Below are positions 18,125 to 28,885 of a DNA stretch of 64,000 nt, one piece after another; positions within the stretch are counted from its first letter, which is position 1; every line of letters begins with the position of its first letter. The DNA comes from Nocardioides sp. zg-DK7169 (GTDB lineage Bacteria > Actinomycetota > Actinomycetes > Propionibacteriales > Nocardioidaceae): positions 248,001 to 312,000 of the forward strand of contig NZ_JABJRA010000005.1 in NCBI RefSeq assembly GCF_013155365.1, given 5' to 3'. The notes beneath the pieces are model-generated. The model did no database searches, was not told where the DNA came from, and was given only the letters and a program-made list of their open reading frames with translations. The position numbers and the translations under genes were made by a program.

Positions 18125-19564
18125 TCAGGAGAGGTCGCGGGTCTCGCGCCAGCCACGCTCGAACGGCAGCCGCCAGGCGTGCGGGTTGATCAGCTGGTGG
18201 ATGGCGTTGGGGCCCCAGCTGCCCGGCGGGTAGGCGCGCACCGGCGGCGGGTTCTCCAGCAACGGGATCGACTTCTCCCACAGGGTCTCGATGCCGGCGG
18301 CGGTGGTGAAGAGCGTGTGGTCGCCGCGGATCGCGTCGTGGATGAGCCGCTCGTAGGCCTCCAGCACCGAGTCCGAGCCGAGCGTCTCGTGGGTCGCGAA
18401 CTGCATCGAGACCTTCTCCAGCGTCATCCCGGGCCCGGGGCGCTTGCCGTAGAAGGACAGCGACATCCGCGACTGGTCGGCGAGGTCGAAGGTCAGGTGG
18501 TCGGGCCCCTGGGTGCCGGCCTTGGAACCCGTCGGGAACATCGACAGCGGCGGCTCCTTGAAGGCGATGGAGATGATGCGCGCGCCCTCCGCGAGCTTCT
18601 TGCCGGTGCGCAGGTAGAACGGCACCCCGGCCCAGCGCCAGTTGTCGATCTCGACCTTGAGCGCGATGAAGGTCTCGGTGTCGGAGTAGTCGGAGACGTC
18701 CTCCTTGCCGCGGTAGCCGACGTACTGACCGCGCACGACGTTGCTGGGCTCGATGGGGCGCATCGAGCGGAACACCTTGAGCTTCTCGTTGCTGATCGGC
18801 TCCGGCTCCAGCGACGTCGGCGGCTCCATCGCCATGAACGCCAGGACCTGCATCAGGTGGGTGACCACCATGTCGCGGTAGGCGCCGGTCGACTCGTAGA
18901 AGCGGGTGCGGCCCTCGAGGCCCAGGGTCTCGGGGACGTCGATCTGCACGTGGTCGATGAAGTTGCGGTTCCAGATCGGCTCGAAGAGCCCGTTGGCGAA
19001 GCGGAAGGCCAGGATGTTCTGGGCCGCCTCCTTGCCGAGGAAGTGGTCGATGCGGAAGATCTGGCGCTCCTCGAAGACCTCGTGCAGGCGCGCGTTGAGC
19101 CGCTGCGCGGAGGGCAGGTCGGTGCCGAAGGGCTTCTCCATGATGATCCGCGAGCGCTCGACGAGGCCGGCCTCGTCGAGCATGTGCACGACGTCCAGCG
19201 CAGCCTTCGGCGGCACCGAGAGGTAGTGCAGGCGCCCGACGAACGGCTCCGCGGGGAACGCGCTCTCCGCCTCCGCGACGGCCGCGGCCAGCGCCTGCGG
19301 GCCGTCGCCGGTCGGCACGTAGCTCAGCAGCGGGGCGAACCGGGCCCAGTGCTCCTCGGTCAGGCCGCCCTTCGCGAACTCCTCGCACGCCTCGTGGGCG
19401 AACTTCACGAACTGCTCGTCGTCGAGCTCCTCCAGCGAGGTGCCGACGATCCGGGCGTCGGAGATCAGCCCGGCCTCGTGCAGCCTGAGCAGACCGGGCA
19501 GCAGCTTGCGGCGCGCCAGGTCGCCGGTCGCGCCGAACAGGACGATCACCACGGGCCGTTCCAT
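18125..19564 (-). CDS. zwf: Glucose-6-phosphate 1-dehydrogenase
   Basis: 479 residues, normal length. Coenzyme motif GATGDLARRKLLPGL at the N-terminus, substrate motif RIDHFLGKEAAQNIL, and the C-terminal AYERLIHDAIRGDHTLF. Catalyses NAD(P)-dependent oxidation of glucose 6-phosphate to the lactone, the first step of the oxidative pentose phosphate pathway. It stands alone here, without tal, opcA or pgl next to it. That suggests a secondary Zwf, or a genome in which the pathway genes are dispersed. A TACGCT -10 element precedes the ATG. Confidence 0.95.
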   Translation of the reverse strand: MERPVVIVLFGATGDLARRKLLPGLLRLHEAGLISDARIVGTSLEELDDEQFVKFAHEACEEFAKGGLTEEHWARFAPLLSYVPTGDGPQALAAAVAEAESAFPAEPFVGRLHYLSVPPKAALDVVHMLDEAGLVERSRIIMEKPFGTDLPSAQRLNARLHEVFEERQIFRIDHFLGKEAAQNILAFRFANGLFEPIWNRNFIDHVQIDVPETLGLEGRTRFYESTGAYRDMVVTHLMQVLAFMAMEPPTSLEPEPISNEKLKVFRSMRPIEPSNVVRGQYVGYRGKEDVSDYSDTETFIALKVEIDNWRWAGVPFYLRTGKKLAEGARIISIAFKEPPLSMFPTGSKAGTQGPDHLTFDLADQSRMSLSFYGKRPGPGMTLEKVSMQFATHETLGSDSVLEAYERLIHDAIRGDHTLFTTAAGIETLWEKSIPLLENPPPVRAYPPGSWGPNAIHQLINPHAWRLPFERGWRETRDLS

Positions 19565-19571
19565 GTCACCG

Positions 19572-19577
19572 AGCGTA
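19572..19577 (-). promoter_or_regulatory. -10 element of zwf
   Basis: TACGCT on the minus strand ends 7 nt before the ATG at 19564; no ribosome binding site fits between. Confidence 0.55.
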
Positions 19578-19591
19578 GTCAGGCGGTGGAG

Positions 19592-20911
19592 TCAGCCGGT
19601 GGGGGCGGGCTCCTCGGCGAGGGCCTGGAGCACCCGGACGGCCTTCCAGCCCGCCTCGGCGTGCTCGCCCGCGACGTCGGAGTGCACGGTCACCCCGCCG
19701 CCGGTGCCGACCTGCCAGGACCCGTCGCCGGTGGTCGTCAGCGAGCGGATCACCACACCCAGGTCGGCGGTGCCGTCCGCGCCGATGCGCCCGAACGCCC
19801 CGGCGTAGGCGCCGCGCGGGGTCGCCTCCACCTCCGCGATCACCTCCATGGTGCGCAGCTTGGGCGCCCCGGTCATCGACCCGGCCGGGAAGAGCGCGCG
19901 CAGCGCCGCGAGGGTGGAGACCTCCGGGCGCAGCCGGCCGCGCACCGTCGAGACCAGCTGGTGGACCGCGGCGTACGACTCGACCTCCATCAGGCGCGGC
20001 ACCTGGACCGTCCCGGGCTCGCAGACCATCGCCAGGTCGTTGCGCAGCAGGTCCAGGACCATCAGGTTCTCGGCACGGAAGCGCGGGTGGGTGGCCAGCT
20101 CGGCGCGGCGCCGCTCGTCCTCGTGCGGCGTCGCGCCGCGCGGGGTGGTGCCCTTGATCGGGCGGGCCTCCACGGTGCGGTCGGCGTCCACCGCGGCGTA
20201 CCGCTCGGGGCTGGAGCTGAGCAGCCACGCCTCGGCGCCGGACACGTCGTGCTGCACGAAGCCGGCGTACGGCGCGGGGTTGGCCGCGCGCAGCCGCAGG
20301 TACGCCGTCGCGGGGTCGAGGCGGCTGTGCGCCGCGAGCCGGTGGGTCAGGTTGACCTCGTAGGTGTTGCCGGCGTGCAGGTGCTCCTGGACGCGCGCGA
20401 AGGCGGTCCGGTAGGACGCGGGGACGTCAGGGCGCTCGGCGGTCCCGGCGGCCTGGGCGGTCGGCGTCGCCTCGGCGGACGGGGCTGCGGGCGCCGGGGG
20501 CAGCACCTGCAGCTGCGAGGGGCGCATCCACACCGCGTCCGGCAGCCCGGTGCCGTCGCGGCGCGAGGGGTGGGCGGGGAGGTCGGGACGCGCGGCGTAC
20601 CCGAAGTAGCCGAACCACTGCGCACCCGGGTCGCCCGCGGCGAGCTCGTCGGCCAGCACCGCGAAGGGGTCGGTGCCGACCACCTGCGTGCGGCCGCCGG
20701 CGTGCCGGGTGACCTCGCCGGCCGCGGCGTCGTAGCTCAGCGAGACGTCGTCGTCGGCCAGCCACCCGACCAGGGAGCGGCGTCCCGACCAGTCCCGACC
20801 GCCGGCGCCGTCGAGCCAGAAGCAGCGGCGGTGCCGCGCGGCCAGCGCGGGGAACCAGTCCGCGGGGTCCCTGAGGTCCCTGGGCTCCCTGAGGTCCGCA
20901 GCGTCGCTCAT
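19592..20911 (-). CDS. pabB: Aminodeoxychorismate synthase component I
   Basis: 439 residues, chorismate-binding domain in the C-terminal two thirds. The diagnostic PIKGTTPRGA carries the lysine found in PabB where anthranilate synthases have alanine. Other landmarks are ENLMVLDLLRNDLAMVCEPG, HQLVSTVRGRL and LFPAGSMTGAPKLRTMEVI. With ammonia from PabA it makes 4-amino-4-deoxychorismate for folate. The N-terminal 180 residues are more divergent and contain an Ala-rich insert near 165-185. The ATG overlaps the pabA stop by 4 bp. Confidence 0.9.
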   Translation of the reverse strand: MSDAADLREPRDLRDPADWFPALAARHRRCFWLDGAGGRDWSGRRSLVGWLADDDVSLSYDAAAGEVTRHAGGRTQVVGTDPFAVLADELAAGDPGAQWFGYFGYAARPDLPAHPSRRDGTGLPDAVWMRPSQLQVLPPAPAAPSAEATPTAQAAGTAERPDVPASYRTAFARVQEHLHAGNTYEVNLTHRLAAHSRLDPATAYLRLRAANPAPYAGFVQHDVSGAEAWLLSSSPERYAAVDADRTVEARPIKGTTPRGATPHEDERRRAELATHPRFRAENLMVLDLLRNDLAMVCEPGTVQVPRLMEVESYAAVHQLVSTVRGRLRPEVSTLAALRALFPAGSMTGAPKLRTMEVIAEVEATPRGAYAGAFGRIGADGTADLGVVIRSLTTTGDGSWQVGTGGGVTVHSDVAGEHAEAGWKAVRVLQALAEEPAPTG

Positions 20912-21483
20912 CGGGCGGCCACCAGGAAGTTCGCGACCAGGTCCGCGCCGTGCTCGGAGAGCACCGACTCGGGGTGGAACTGGACCCCGGTGAGCGGCAG
21001 TGAGCGGTGCTCCACGCCCATCACCAGCCCGGACTCCGCGTCCGTGGCGGTCACGCGCAGGCAGTCGGGGACCTCCAGGGCGGCCAGCGAGTGGTAGCGC
21101 ACCGCCGCGAAGCCCTGCGGCAGGCCGGCGAACAGCCCGGTCCCGTCGTGCTCGACGCGCGCCAGGACGCCGTGGCCGGGGGTGACCCGACCGGCCCGGC
21201 CGCCGTACGTCGTGACCAGGCCCTGCATGCCGAGGCAGACGCCCAGCACCGGGCGGGTCGCGGCGGCCAGGACGGCCCGGCCGACGGCGAAGTCGCGCGG
21301 GGAGTCCGGGGTGCCGGGGCCCGGCGAGAGCACCACGTGGGAGTGGGCGAGCACGTCCTCGGCGTCGACCTCGTCGTGCTGGACCACCCGCGGCAGCACG
21401 CCGGTCACCGAGGCCACCAGGTGGGCGAGGTTCCAGGTGTAGGAGTCGTGGTGGTCCACGACCACGACGTCCGCTCCGGCCAC
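20908..21483 (-). CDS. pabA: Aminodeoxychorismate synthase component II (glutamine amidotransferase)
   Basis: 191 residues, class I glutamine amidotransferase. Nucleophile C83 in GVCLGMQGLV, and the His-Glu pair in VQFHPESVL. It hydrolyses glutamine and channels ammonia to PabB, with which it overlaps by 4 bp. The same subunit can serve anthranilate synthase in some bacteria. Here a separate fused enzyme (22085-23989) carries its own amidotransferase. GTG start, with TAGATT 6 nt upstream. Confidence 0.9.
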   Translation of the reverse strand: MAGADVVVVDHHDSYTWNLAHLVASVTGVLPRVVQHDEVDAEDVLAHSHVVLSPGPGTPDSPRDFAVGRAVLAAATRPVLGVCLGMQGLVTTYGGRAGRVTPGHGVLARVEHDGTGLFAGLPQGFAAVRYHSLAALEVPDCLRVTATDAESGLVMGVEHRSLPLTGVQFHPESVLSEHGADLVANFLVAAR

Positions 21484-21489
21484 GGGCGG

Positions 21490-21495
21490 AATCTA
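21490..21495 (-). promoter_or_regulatory. -10 element of pabA-pabB
   Basis: TAGATT on the minus strand ends 6 nt before the GTG at 21483, consistent with a leaderless pabAB mRNA. Confidence 0.55.
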
Positions 21496-21567
21496 CCGCC
21501 GTCCGCGCTGCGGACGCTCACCCGTCGTCGCCCCGGACACCCGCGCGAGACGGCAGGATGCGGCACC

Positions 21568-21987
21568 ATGAGCGCTCCCGTGATCGAGACCCCCTCCAAC
21601 GCCGGCGTCGCCGAGGCGCTGGCCGTGGCGCAGCGGTGGCTGCCGGCGTTCCTGGCGGGTCGCCGCGCCGACGACGACGTCTACGCCGAGGGGGTGTCGA
21701 CCTGGCACAACATCGGCGAGCGGGAGTCGGAGATCCAGCGCACCCCCTCGCGCACCCGGCAGGTGCAGGCGGGGGCCGACGTACGCGTCGAGGACGTGCG
21801 CCTGAAGGTCTTCGACGGCGGCTGGGTGCTGCAGGCGACGACCGTCGGCACCAGCGCCGCCGGCGAGGCCGTGCGGGTGCCGACCTGCCTGGTCGTCACG
21901 CTGCGCGAGGGGCGCATCGCCCGCTTCGAGGAGTACGCCGACTCCCGGGCCGCCGAGCGGCTCTTCGGCCTCCCCGCCGGGGACTGA
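21568..21987 (+). CDS. SnoaL-like / NTF2-like family protein
   Basis: 139 residues with the cone-shaped NTF2-like pattern: an N-terminal helix (AEALAVAQRWLPAFLAG), a catalytic-site-like VSTWHNIGERE, and a long C-terminal sheet (WVLQATTVGTSAAGEAV, then VVTLREGRIARFEEYAD). Proteins of this fold act as isomerases, cyclases or ligand binders. No signal peptide. The ATG at 21568 is the first residue of the fold; the reading frame is open much further upstream but opposite to pabA. Transcribed alone and convergent with the next gene. Confidence 0.72.
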   Translation: MSAPVIETPSNAGVAEALAVAQRWLPAFLAGRRADDDVYAEGVSTWHNIGERESEIQRTPSRTRQVQAGADVRVEDVRLKVFDGGWVLQATTVGTSAAGEAVRVPTCLVVTLREGRIARFEEYADSRAAERLFGLPAGD

Positions 21988-22009
21988 CGCCGCCTGCGCG
22001 GGAAGGTGA

Positions 22010-22051
22010 GACAGGGCCCGGAGGAGCTTCCCCACTCCATCGGGCCCTGTC
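22010..22051. terminator. Bidirectional hairpin terminator between convergent genes
   Basis: An 11-bp perfect stem (GACAGGGCCCG / CGGGCCCTGTC) whose loop continues pairing as GGAG/CTCC after one mismatch. It lies between the stop of the SnoaL-like gene (21987) and the stop of the minus-strand chorismate enzyme (22085). There is no strong T tract, as is usual in high-G+C genomes. Confidence 0.75.
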
Positions 22052-22084
22052 CCGTCTGTGACCTGCTCGAGGACCGCGGAGGTC

Positions 22085-23989
22085 TCAGTCGAGCAGGAGG
22101 TCGGCGACGAGGTCGTGCAGGATCTCGAAGCCACGCTCGGTCAGGATCGACTCGGCGTGGAACTGGATCCCACGATAGTGGGGACCGCGCACGAGGTGCA
22201 CGTCGCCCGTCTCGGCATCCGAGTCGACGCTCACGCCGGACGGCAGCTCGGTGCCCTCGCCGACCCGGCCGACGAAGGTGTTGTAGAAGCCGACCCGCTC
22301 GGTGCGGCGCCCGATCCGCACCGGCGACTGGGTGCCCTGGAAGACGATGTCCTTGAACGCCAGCGGGATCCCGAGGCGGTGGCACAGCGCCTGGTGGCCC
22401 AGGCAGACGGCCAGGAACGGCTGCTCCGCGGCGAGCAGCTCGTCGACCGCGGCCCGCAGCTGGGCCATCTTGGGGTCGGTGTCGTCGCGCGGGTCGCCGG
22501 GACCGGGCCCGACCAGCACCAGGTCGTAGCCGCCCAGGCAGCCGGGGCGGTAGTCCTCGTGGCGCACCACGTCGCTGTCCATCCCGAGCACCCGCAGGAC
22601 GTGGCGCAGCATGTTCACGAAGTCGTCGTCGCCGTCGAGGATGACCGCGCGCTTGCCGCGCAGGCCCGGCTCGGGCGAGACGCCGGCCTGGTCGGTCAGC
22701 CAGAAGGTGGAGAGCCGCTGGTTGCGGGCGTTGAGGGCGAGCAGCACGTCCTCGTCGAGGACCAGCTCGCCGACGTTGACGTCCGGCACCGGCGCGGGCT
22801 CGACCAGGCCGAAGGCGCTGAGGATGCCGCCGGCCTTGGCGTGCGTCTCGGCCACCTCGTACGCCGGGTCGGAGTCGCGGACCAGGGTGGCGCCGGCCGT
22901 CACCTTGAGGTTGCCCTCGAGGTCGATGTCCGCGGTGCGGATCACGATCGGGCTGTCCACGACCGGGCCGCCCACCGCGTCGCGGCCCAGGACCGCCAGC
23001 GCGGCGCCGTAGTAGCCGCGCCCCTCGGTCTCGTACTTCTTGATCAGCCGGCAGGCGTTGCGGACCGGGCTGCCGGTGACGGTGGCGGCGTACATCGTGT
23101 CGCGCAGGACCTCGCGGGGGTCGCGGGTGGTGCGGCCTGCGAGGAGGTACTCGGTGTGCACCAGGCGGCTCATCGGCTTGAGGAACGGGCCGAGCACCTG
23201 CCCGCCCTGGTCACAGATGTCGCACATCATCTTGAGCTCTTCGTCGACGACCATGAAGAGCTCGTAGACCTCCTTCTCGTCGGCGAGGAAGTCCAGCAGC
23301 CGCTGCTGGGTGTCCTCGCCGCCCCCGAGTCGGAAGGTGCCGGAGATCGGGTTCATCCGGACGTCGCCGCCGTGGATGGAGACGTGCCGCTCGGGGGTGG
23401 CGCCGACGAGGTAGCGGTCGCCGGTGAAGAACAGGTAGGTCCAGTAGGCGCCGCGCTCGCGCTCGAGCAGCCGCTTGAGGACGGCGAGCGCCTTGTCGGC
23501 GCCCCAGTCGGCGACCTGGGCGCGGTAGTGGCGCCCGACGACGAGGTTGGCGCCCTCGCCCTGCCCGATCTCGTCGCGGATGATCGCCTCGACGACCCCG
23601 GCGTACTCCTCGTCGGAGGTCTCGAAGCCGCCCCGGTCGGTGAACTCGACCTCCACGTCGTCGATCGCCTCCACGATCTCGGCGACCGAGAACTCCAGCT
23701 CGGTCTCGACGTCGACCACGACCAGCGGGGTCTGGTCGTCGTGGGCCTCGAAGCCGCGCTCGGCGACCTGGCGGAACGGGATCGCGAGCAGCCGGTCGGC
23801 GATGTGGCCCTCCGCGGGCGCGCCCTCCTCGAGCGGCACGTCGAGGATCGACTCCACGACGCTGCGCCGCCCGCCGACCAGGCCCACGGTGTCGCGGTCC
23901 CCGGCCCGGGTGGAGCGCCGGATGATCGCCCACGCCTCGTGCCCCTGGAGTGCCTCGATGGCGTCCCGGGCAGAGGTCCTCGCAGTCAT
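22085..23989 (-). CDS. Fused chorismate-utilising synthase / glutamine amidotransferase (PhzE/TrpEG-like)
   Basis: 634 residues. The N-terminal domain (about 1-420) is chorismate-binding: MNPISGTFRLGGGEDTQQ, VVDEELKMMCDICDQGG, HTEYLLAGRTTRDPREVLRD and ATVTGSPVRNACRLIKKYE. The C-terminal domain (about 445-634) is a class I amidotransferase with C529 (AVCLGHQAL) and H611/E613 (IQFHAES). The PISGT signature, rather than PIAGT (TrpE) or PIKGT (PabB), and the overall layout recall PhzE, which makes 2-amino-2-deoxyisochorismate. Many actinomycetes carry one such stand-alone fusion, usually annotated as anthranilate synthase. Which product it makes cannot be settled here. Monocistronic, with a -10 element next to the ATG. 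Confidence 0.8.
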   Translation of the reverse strand: MTARTSARDAIEALQGHEAWAIIRRSTRAGDRDTVGLVGGRRSVVESILDVPLEEGAPAEGHIADRLLAIPFRQVAERGFEAHDDQTPLVVVDVETELEFSVAEIVEAIDDVEVEFTDRGGFETSDEEYAGVVEAIIRDEIGQGEGANLVVGRHYRAQVADWGADKALAVLKRLLERERGAYWTYLFFTGDRYLVGATPERHVSIHGGDVRMNPISGTFRLGGGEDTQQRLLDFLADEKEVYELFMVVDEELKMMCDICDQGGQVLGPFLKPMSRLVHTEYLLAGRTTRDPREVLRDTMYAATVTGSPVRNACRLIKKYETEGRGYYGAALAVLGRDAVGGPVVDSPIVIRTADIDLEGNLKVTAGATLVRDSDPAYEVAETHAKAGGILSAFGLVEPAPVPDVNVGELVLDEDVLLALNARNQRLSTFWLTDQAGVSPEPGLRGKRAVILDGDDDFVNMLRHVLRVLGMDSDVVRHEDYRPGCLGGYDLVLVGPGPGDPRDDTDPKMAQLRAAVDELLAAEQPFLAVCLGHQALCHRLGIPLAFKDIVFQGTQSPVRIGRRTERVGFYNTFVGRVGEGTELPSGVSVDSDAETGDVHLVRGPHYRGIQFHAESILTERGFEILHDLVADLLLD

Positions 23990-23995
23990 GGCCGA

Positions 23996-24001
23996 ACTCT
24001 A
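23996..24001 (-). promoter_or_regulatory. -10 element of the PhzE/TrpEG-like gene
   Basis: TAGAGT on the minus strand ends 6 nt before the ATG at 23989. No tryptophan-rich leader peptide or attenuator is visible in the 127-bp gap. Confidence 0.5.
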
Positions 24002-24116
24002 GTTGCGCCCCCGTTCGCGGTGACGCGGGGTTGTGGACGCTGGACACGCTCCAGGAGACGTGAGCAGCGTCGACGACGCCGCGTGAGGAGGTGGGCGGGG
24101 CGCCGGCCCGTCGCCG

Positions 24117-24455
24117 TCAGCAGGCCTCCAGCAGCGCCGCGCGGGCGCCGGGGTACCGCTCGAACTCGAAGTCGCGCAGGACCCCCTGGAGCTCGCGTCC
24201 GGCGCGCCCGAGCTCGTCGAGGTCGTCGAGACCCTCACCGGTCGCGCCGGCGCCCTGGGCGAGCATCGCGACGCCGTGGACCTGGTTGGCCAGTGCGGGG
24301 TCCCAGCGGTCCCCGGGGTCCTCGGGCAGCGACCGGGCACCGGCGCAGGCCACCTCGCGGTCGTCGGGCTCGTCCTCGTCGAAGACCAGCCAGCCGGCCG
24401 CGAAGCCGAGCACCAGGGCCAGGAGCAGCGAGCCCACGATCGTCACGATGCGCAT
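24117..24455 (-). CDS. Small single-span membrane protein, function unknown
   Basis: 112 residues. One N-terminal membrane anchor (about residues 4-25, VTIVGSLLLALVLGFAAGWL) followed by an acidic DEDEPDD stretch and a soluble domain with three scattered cysteines, one of them terminal (LEAC). The anchor lacks a convincing cleavage or lipobox site, so the domain is probably displayed outside the membrane. I do not recognise a family. It follows the HelD-like gene by 37 bp on the same strand and could share its transcript. Confidence 0.6.
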   Translation of the reverse strand: MRIVTIVGSLLLALVLGFAAGWLVFDEDEPDDREVACAGARSLPEDPGDRWDPALANQVHGVAMLAQGAGATGEGLDDLDELGRAGRELQGVLRDFEFERYPGARAALLEAC

Positions 24456-24492
24456 GACGCAGCCGTCCCCGCTCCGCCGGGCCGCGAAACCC

Positions 24493-26676
<2,184 letters not shown>

Positions 26677-26906
26677 GGATGGATCCCCTCGACACACGGT
26701 TCCGCACTCGGACCGGCCAGCGCCGGCTGTACTGCCCCACCCGCGTGACGGTCGGGGCAAGCGAGCAACTGTATCCGGCCCCCGGCGAGGACCGGAGCGA
26801 ACCGGCGACTTCTGGCCCCGGGGTGCGACCCCGCCCACGCCCCCATGACCCCGAGAGCTCCCCGGCAGCGCCCTGGCGGAGCGGGAAGGAGCGGGGCGGG
26901 GGGGAG

Positions 26907-28244
26907 TCAGCGGCGCAGCGGCCGGTACACGACGACGGAGGCCTCGACGTCCTCGACCCGGCCGGCACCGGGCGGGTCCGAGCGCACGGTGTCGGTGTCG
27001 ACACCGACCGCGTAGACGTCCCCGGCCGGCAGGTGGATGCCGACCCTCCCCGCGGCACCCACGAACGGGGTGCTGAAGGCCGAGCCGGGCCGGCGGCCCT
27101 GCGCCACGAGCGCCGACACGGGGCCGCCGGGGGTGACGTAGTGGACCGAGACCGGACCGTCCGTGGTGTCGATGCGCACCGTCTGCGCCGTGGAGGTGAA
27201 CCGGTGCACCCGGTCGCGCCGCCACAGCGTCCCCTCCTGGATCACCTCGCCGAGCAGCATGTCGTGGACCCGGAACCGCTCGCCCGCCTCGTAGACCCCG
27301 ACCCCGACGACGAGGTCGTCGGCGGTGACCGGCTCACCCCGCCCGAGCTCGTCGCGGGTGACCCAGACCGCGAACGTGTGCGCGGCGACGTCCGTGCCCC
27401 ACATGCCGCTGGCGATGCTGGTCGGGTCGTCGCCGGGCTCGGCCGTGCAGCGGTGGCCACTCCCGCGGGTCCCGCCGTCCACCGCGACGTGCAGGAAGAG
27501 CCCGCGCTCGCTCGTGCGGCAGTAGGTCGAGAAGGACAGGTCATCCAGGCGACCACGATGGGCCACCTCGAGCTCGCCCCGGCCCGGCTCGGAGAAGCCC
27601 CCCGCGACCAGCGTCGTGCCGCCGATCCGCTCGCGCCAGACGGCGTGTCCGTCGCTGGGGCCCTCGGGGAGGGCGTCGGTGCGCTCGTAGACCGCCCAGG
27701 TCACGGTGGCGTCCCCGGACGGTGTTGGCGCCGCACCGGCCGGGCTGCCGAGCTCCAGGCTGACCGCCCGCACCCCGAAGGGGTCGACGGTGACCGGCAG
27801 CGCGTCGGACGCGCGGCCCAGCACCTCACCGGCGCCCCGCACCGTGACGTCGCCCCCGCCCAGCCCGTCGGTGGCGACGGTGAGCAGCAGGTCGTCCCCG
27901 TCGCCGGGCTCGACGCGCAGGTCGTCGGTCGTCGCGTCGCTCAGCTCGACCCGCTCGGCGGCCACGACGGCGTACTCGAAGCCGTTCCACACGATGCTCC
28001 GCTCGATGTCGAGGCCGCGCGCGGGGTCGACCGTGTCGGCGCGCTCCCCGCCGTCCAGCCCGACGCCCAGGCCGATCCCGGTCACCGCCACCACGGCAGC
28101 GACCGCGCCCGCCACGGCCACCCGCCGCCGACGTCGTACGACGCGCACCCGCTCGCGGACCGCGGCGGGGCGCCCCGCCAGCGCGTGGTCGGGACCCTCG
28201 GCGGCGTGGTGCAGGGTGGTCTTGAGGTCGTCGATGCTGCTCAT
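26907..28244 (-). CDS. Membrane-anchored protein coupled to a SigE-family sigma factor
   Basis: 445 residues. The N-terminal 35 residues are cytoplasmic and basic (ERVRVVRRRRRVAV), then one membrane span (about 38-62, AGAVAAVVAVTGIGLGVGL). About 380 residues lie outside the cell with beta-rich character and several cysteines (FSTYCRTSERG, GHRCTAEPG). No catalytic motif recognised. The ATG overlaps the sigma-factor stop by 4 bp; this gene order is common for SigE-family sigma factors, where the second gene may sense or restrain the sigma factor. An anti-sigma role is inference only, since no zinc anti-sigma motif is present. Confidence 0.65.
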   Translation of the reverse strand: MSSIDDLKTTLHHAAEGPDHALAGRPAAVRERVRVVRRRRRVAVAGAVAAVVAVTGIGLGVGLDGGERADTVDPARGLDIERSIVWNGFEYAVVAAERVELSDATTDDLRVEPGDGDDLLLTVATDGLGGGDVTVRGAGEVLGRASDALPVTVDPFGVRAVSLELGSPAGAAPTPSGDATVTWAVYERTDALPEGPSDGHAVWRERIGGTTLVAGGFSEPGRGELEVAHRGRLDDLSFSTYCRTSERGLFLHVAVDGGTRGSGHRCTAEPGDDPTSIASGMWGTDVAAHTFAVWVTRDELGRGEPVTADDLVVGVGVYEAGERFRVHDMLLGEVIQEGTLWRRDRVHRFTSTAQTVRIDTTDGPVSVHYVTPGGPVSALVAQGRRPGSAFSTPFVGAAGRVGIHLPAGDVYAVGVDTDTVRSDPPGAGRVEDVEASVVVYRPLRR

Positions 28245-28816
28245 CGCAGGTCCCCCTCGGGAAGGTGGGTGCGGTCCTCGCTCAGGGCGGGGTCGATGCG
28301 GAGCCTGGCCAGCGCCTTGCTGGCCTGGCTCTTGACGGTGCCGACGGAGCAGCCGAGCAGGTCGGCGGTCTGCGCCTCGGTGAGGTCCTCGACGTAGCGC
28401 AGCACGATCACCGCGCGCTGGCGCCGCGGCAGCCGGCCCATCGCCGTCCACAGGTCGTGCGAGGTGTCGGTGGCGGCGCTCGGGTCCGGCGCCGCGGGCC
28501 CGGTCGGCTCGGGCAGCTCGGCGGTGGCGTGCTCGCCGTTCCAGCGCCGCCGCCACCACGAGGAGTACGTCGTGACCAGGATCCGGCGCACGTAGGCCTC
28601 CGGGGAGGACTCGATCCGCGACCAGGCGAACCACGCCTTGGCCAGCGCGGTCTGCAGCAGGTCCTCGGCCAGCGCGTGGTCGTGGGTCAACAGGTACGCC
28701 GTGCGCAGCAGCCCGGTGGAGCGGGCGGCCACGAAGTCGTCGAAGTCGATCGGCTCCACGCTCCCCGCTCCCCCCGCGACGGCGACGGCCTGCGGCGGCC
28801 CTGGCAGTGTGCTCAT
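28241..28816 (-). CDS. SigE-family ECF RNA polymerase sigma factor
   Basis: 191 residues from the ATG at 28814-28816. Region 2 is visible as VEPIDFDDFVAARSTGLLRT, HALAEDLLQTALAKAWFAW and RRILVTTYSSWWRRRW; region 4 as LPRRQRAVIVLRYVEDLTEA and LLGCSVGTVKSQASKALARL. The SSWWRRRW signature is typical of the actinobacterial SigE family rather than SigK or SigM. It directs transcription of a small stress regulon, often including its own operon. The minus-strand upstream region carries GGCAACCCTTCACGGTTCCC, which could be part of an autoregulated promoter (weak). Confidence 0.88.
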   Translation of the reverse strand: MSTLPGPPQAVAVAGGAGSVEPIDFDDFVAARSTGLLRTAYLLTHDHALAEDLLQTALAKAWFAWSRIESSPEAYVRRILVTTYSSWWRRRWNGEHATAELPEPTGPAAPDPSAATDTSHDLWTAMGRLPRRQRAVIVLRYVEDLTEAQTADLLGCSVGTVKSQASKALARLRIDPALSEDRTHLPEGDLR

Positions 28817-28885
28817 GCCCCTGAGGACCACCTGGGAACCGTGAAGGGTTGCCCGCCGGCGGGACTTTCCCACGGGACGACCGGG

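Noticed and set aside
21988..22084. Tryptophan attenuator controlling the PhzE/TrpEG-like gene
   Set aside because: The hairpin lies at the 3' end of that minus-strand gene, not upstream, and no Trp-rich leader peptide exists before its start; it is better read as a terminator.
26677..26906. Rifamycin-associated element (RAE) controlling the HelD/HelR-like gene
   Set aside because: A GCTTGCCCC half-site is present on the minus strand (CTCGCTTGCCCCGACC) but I find no matching inverted half, so the full palindrome is not supported.
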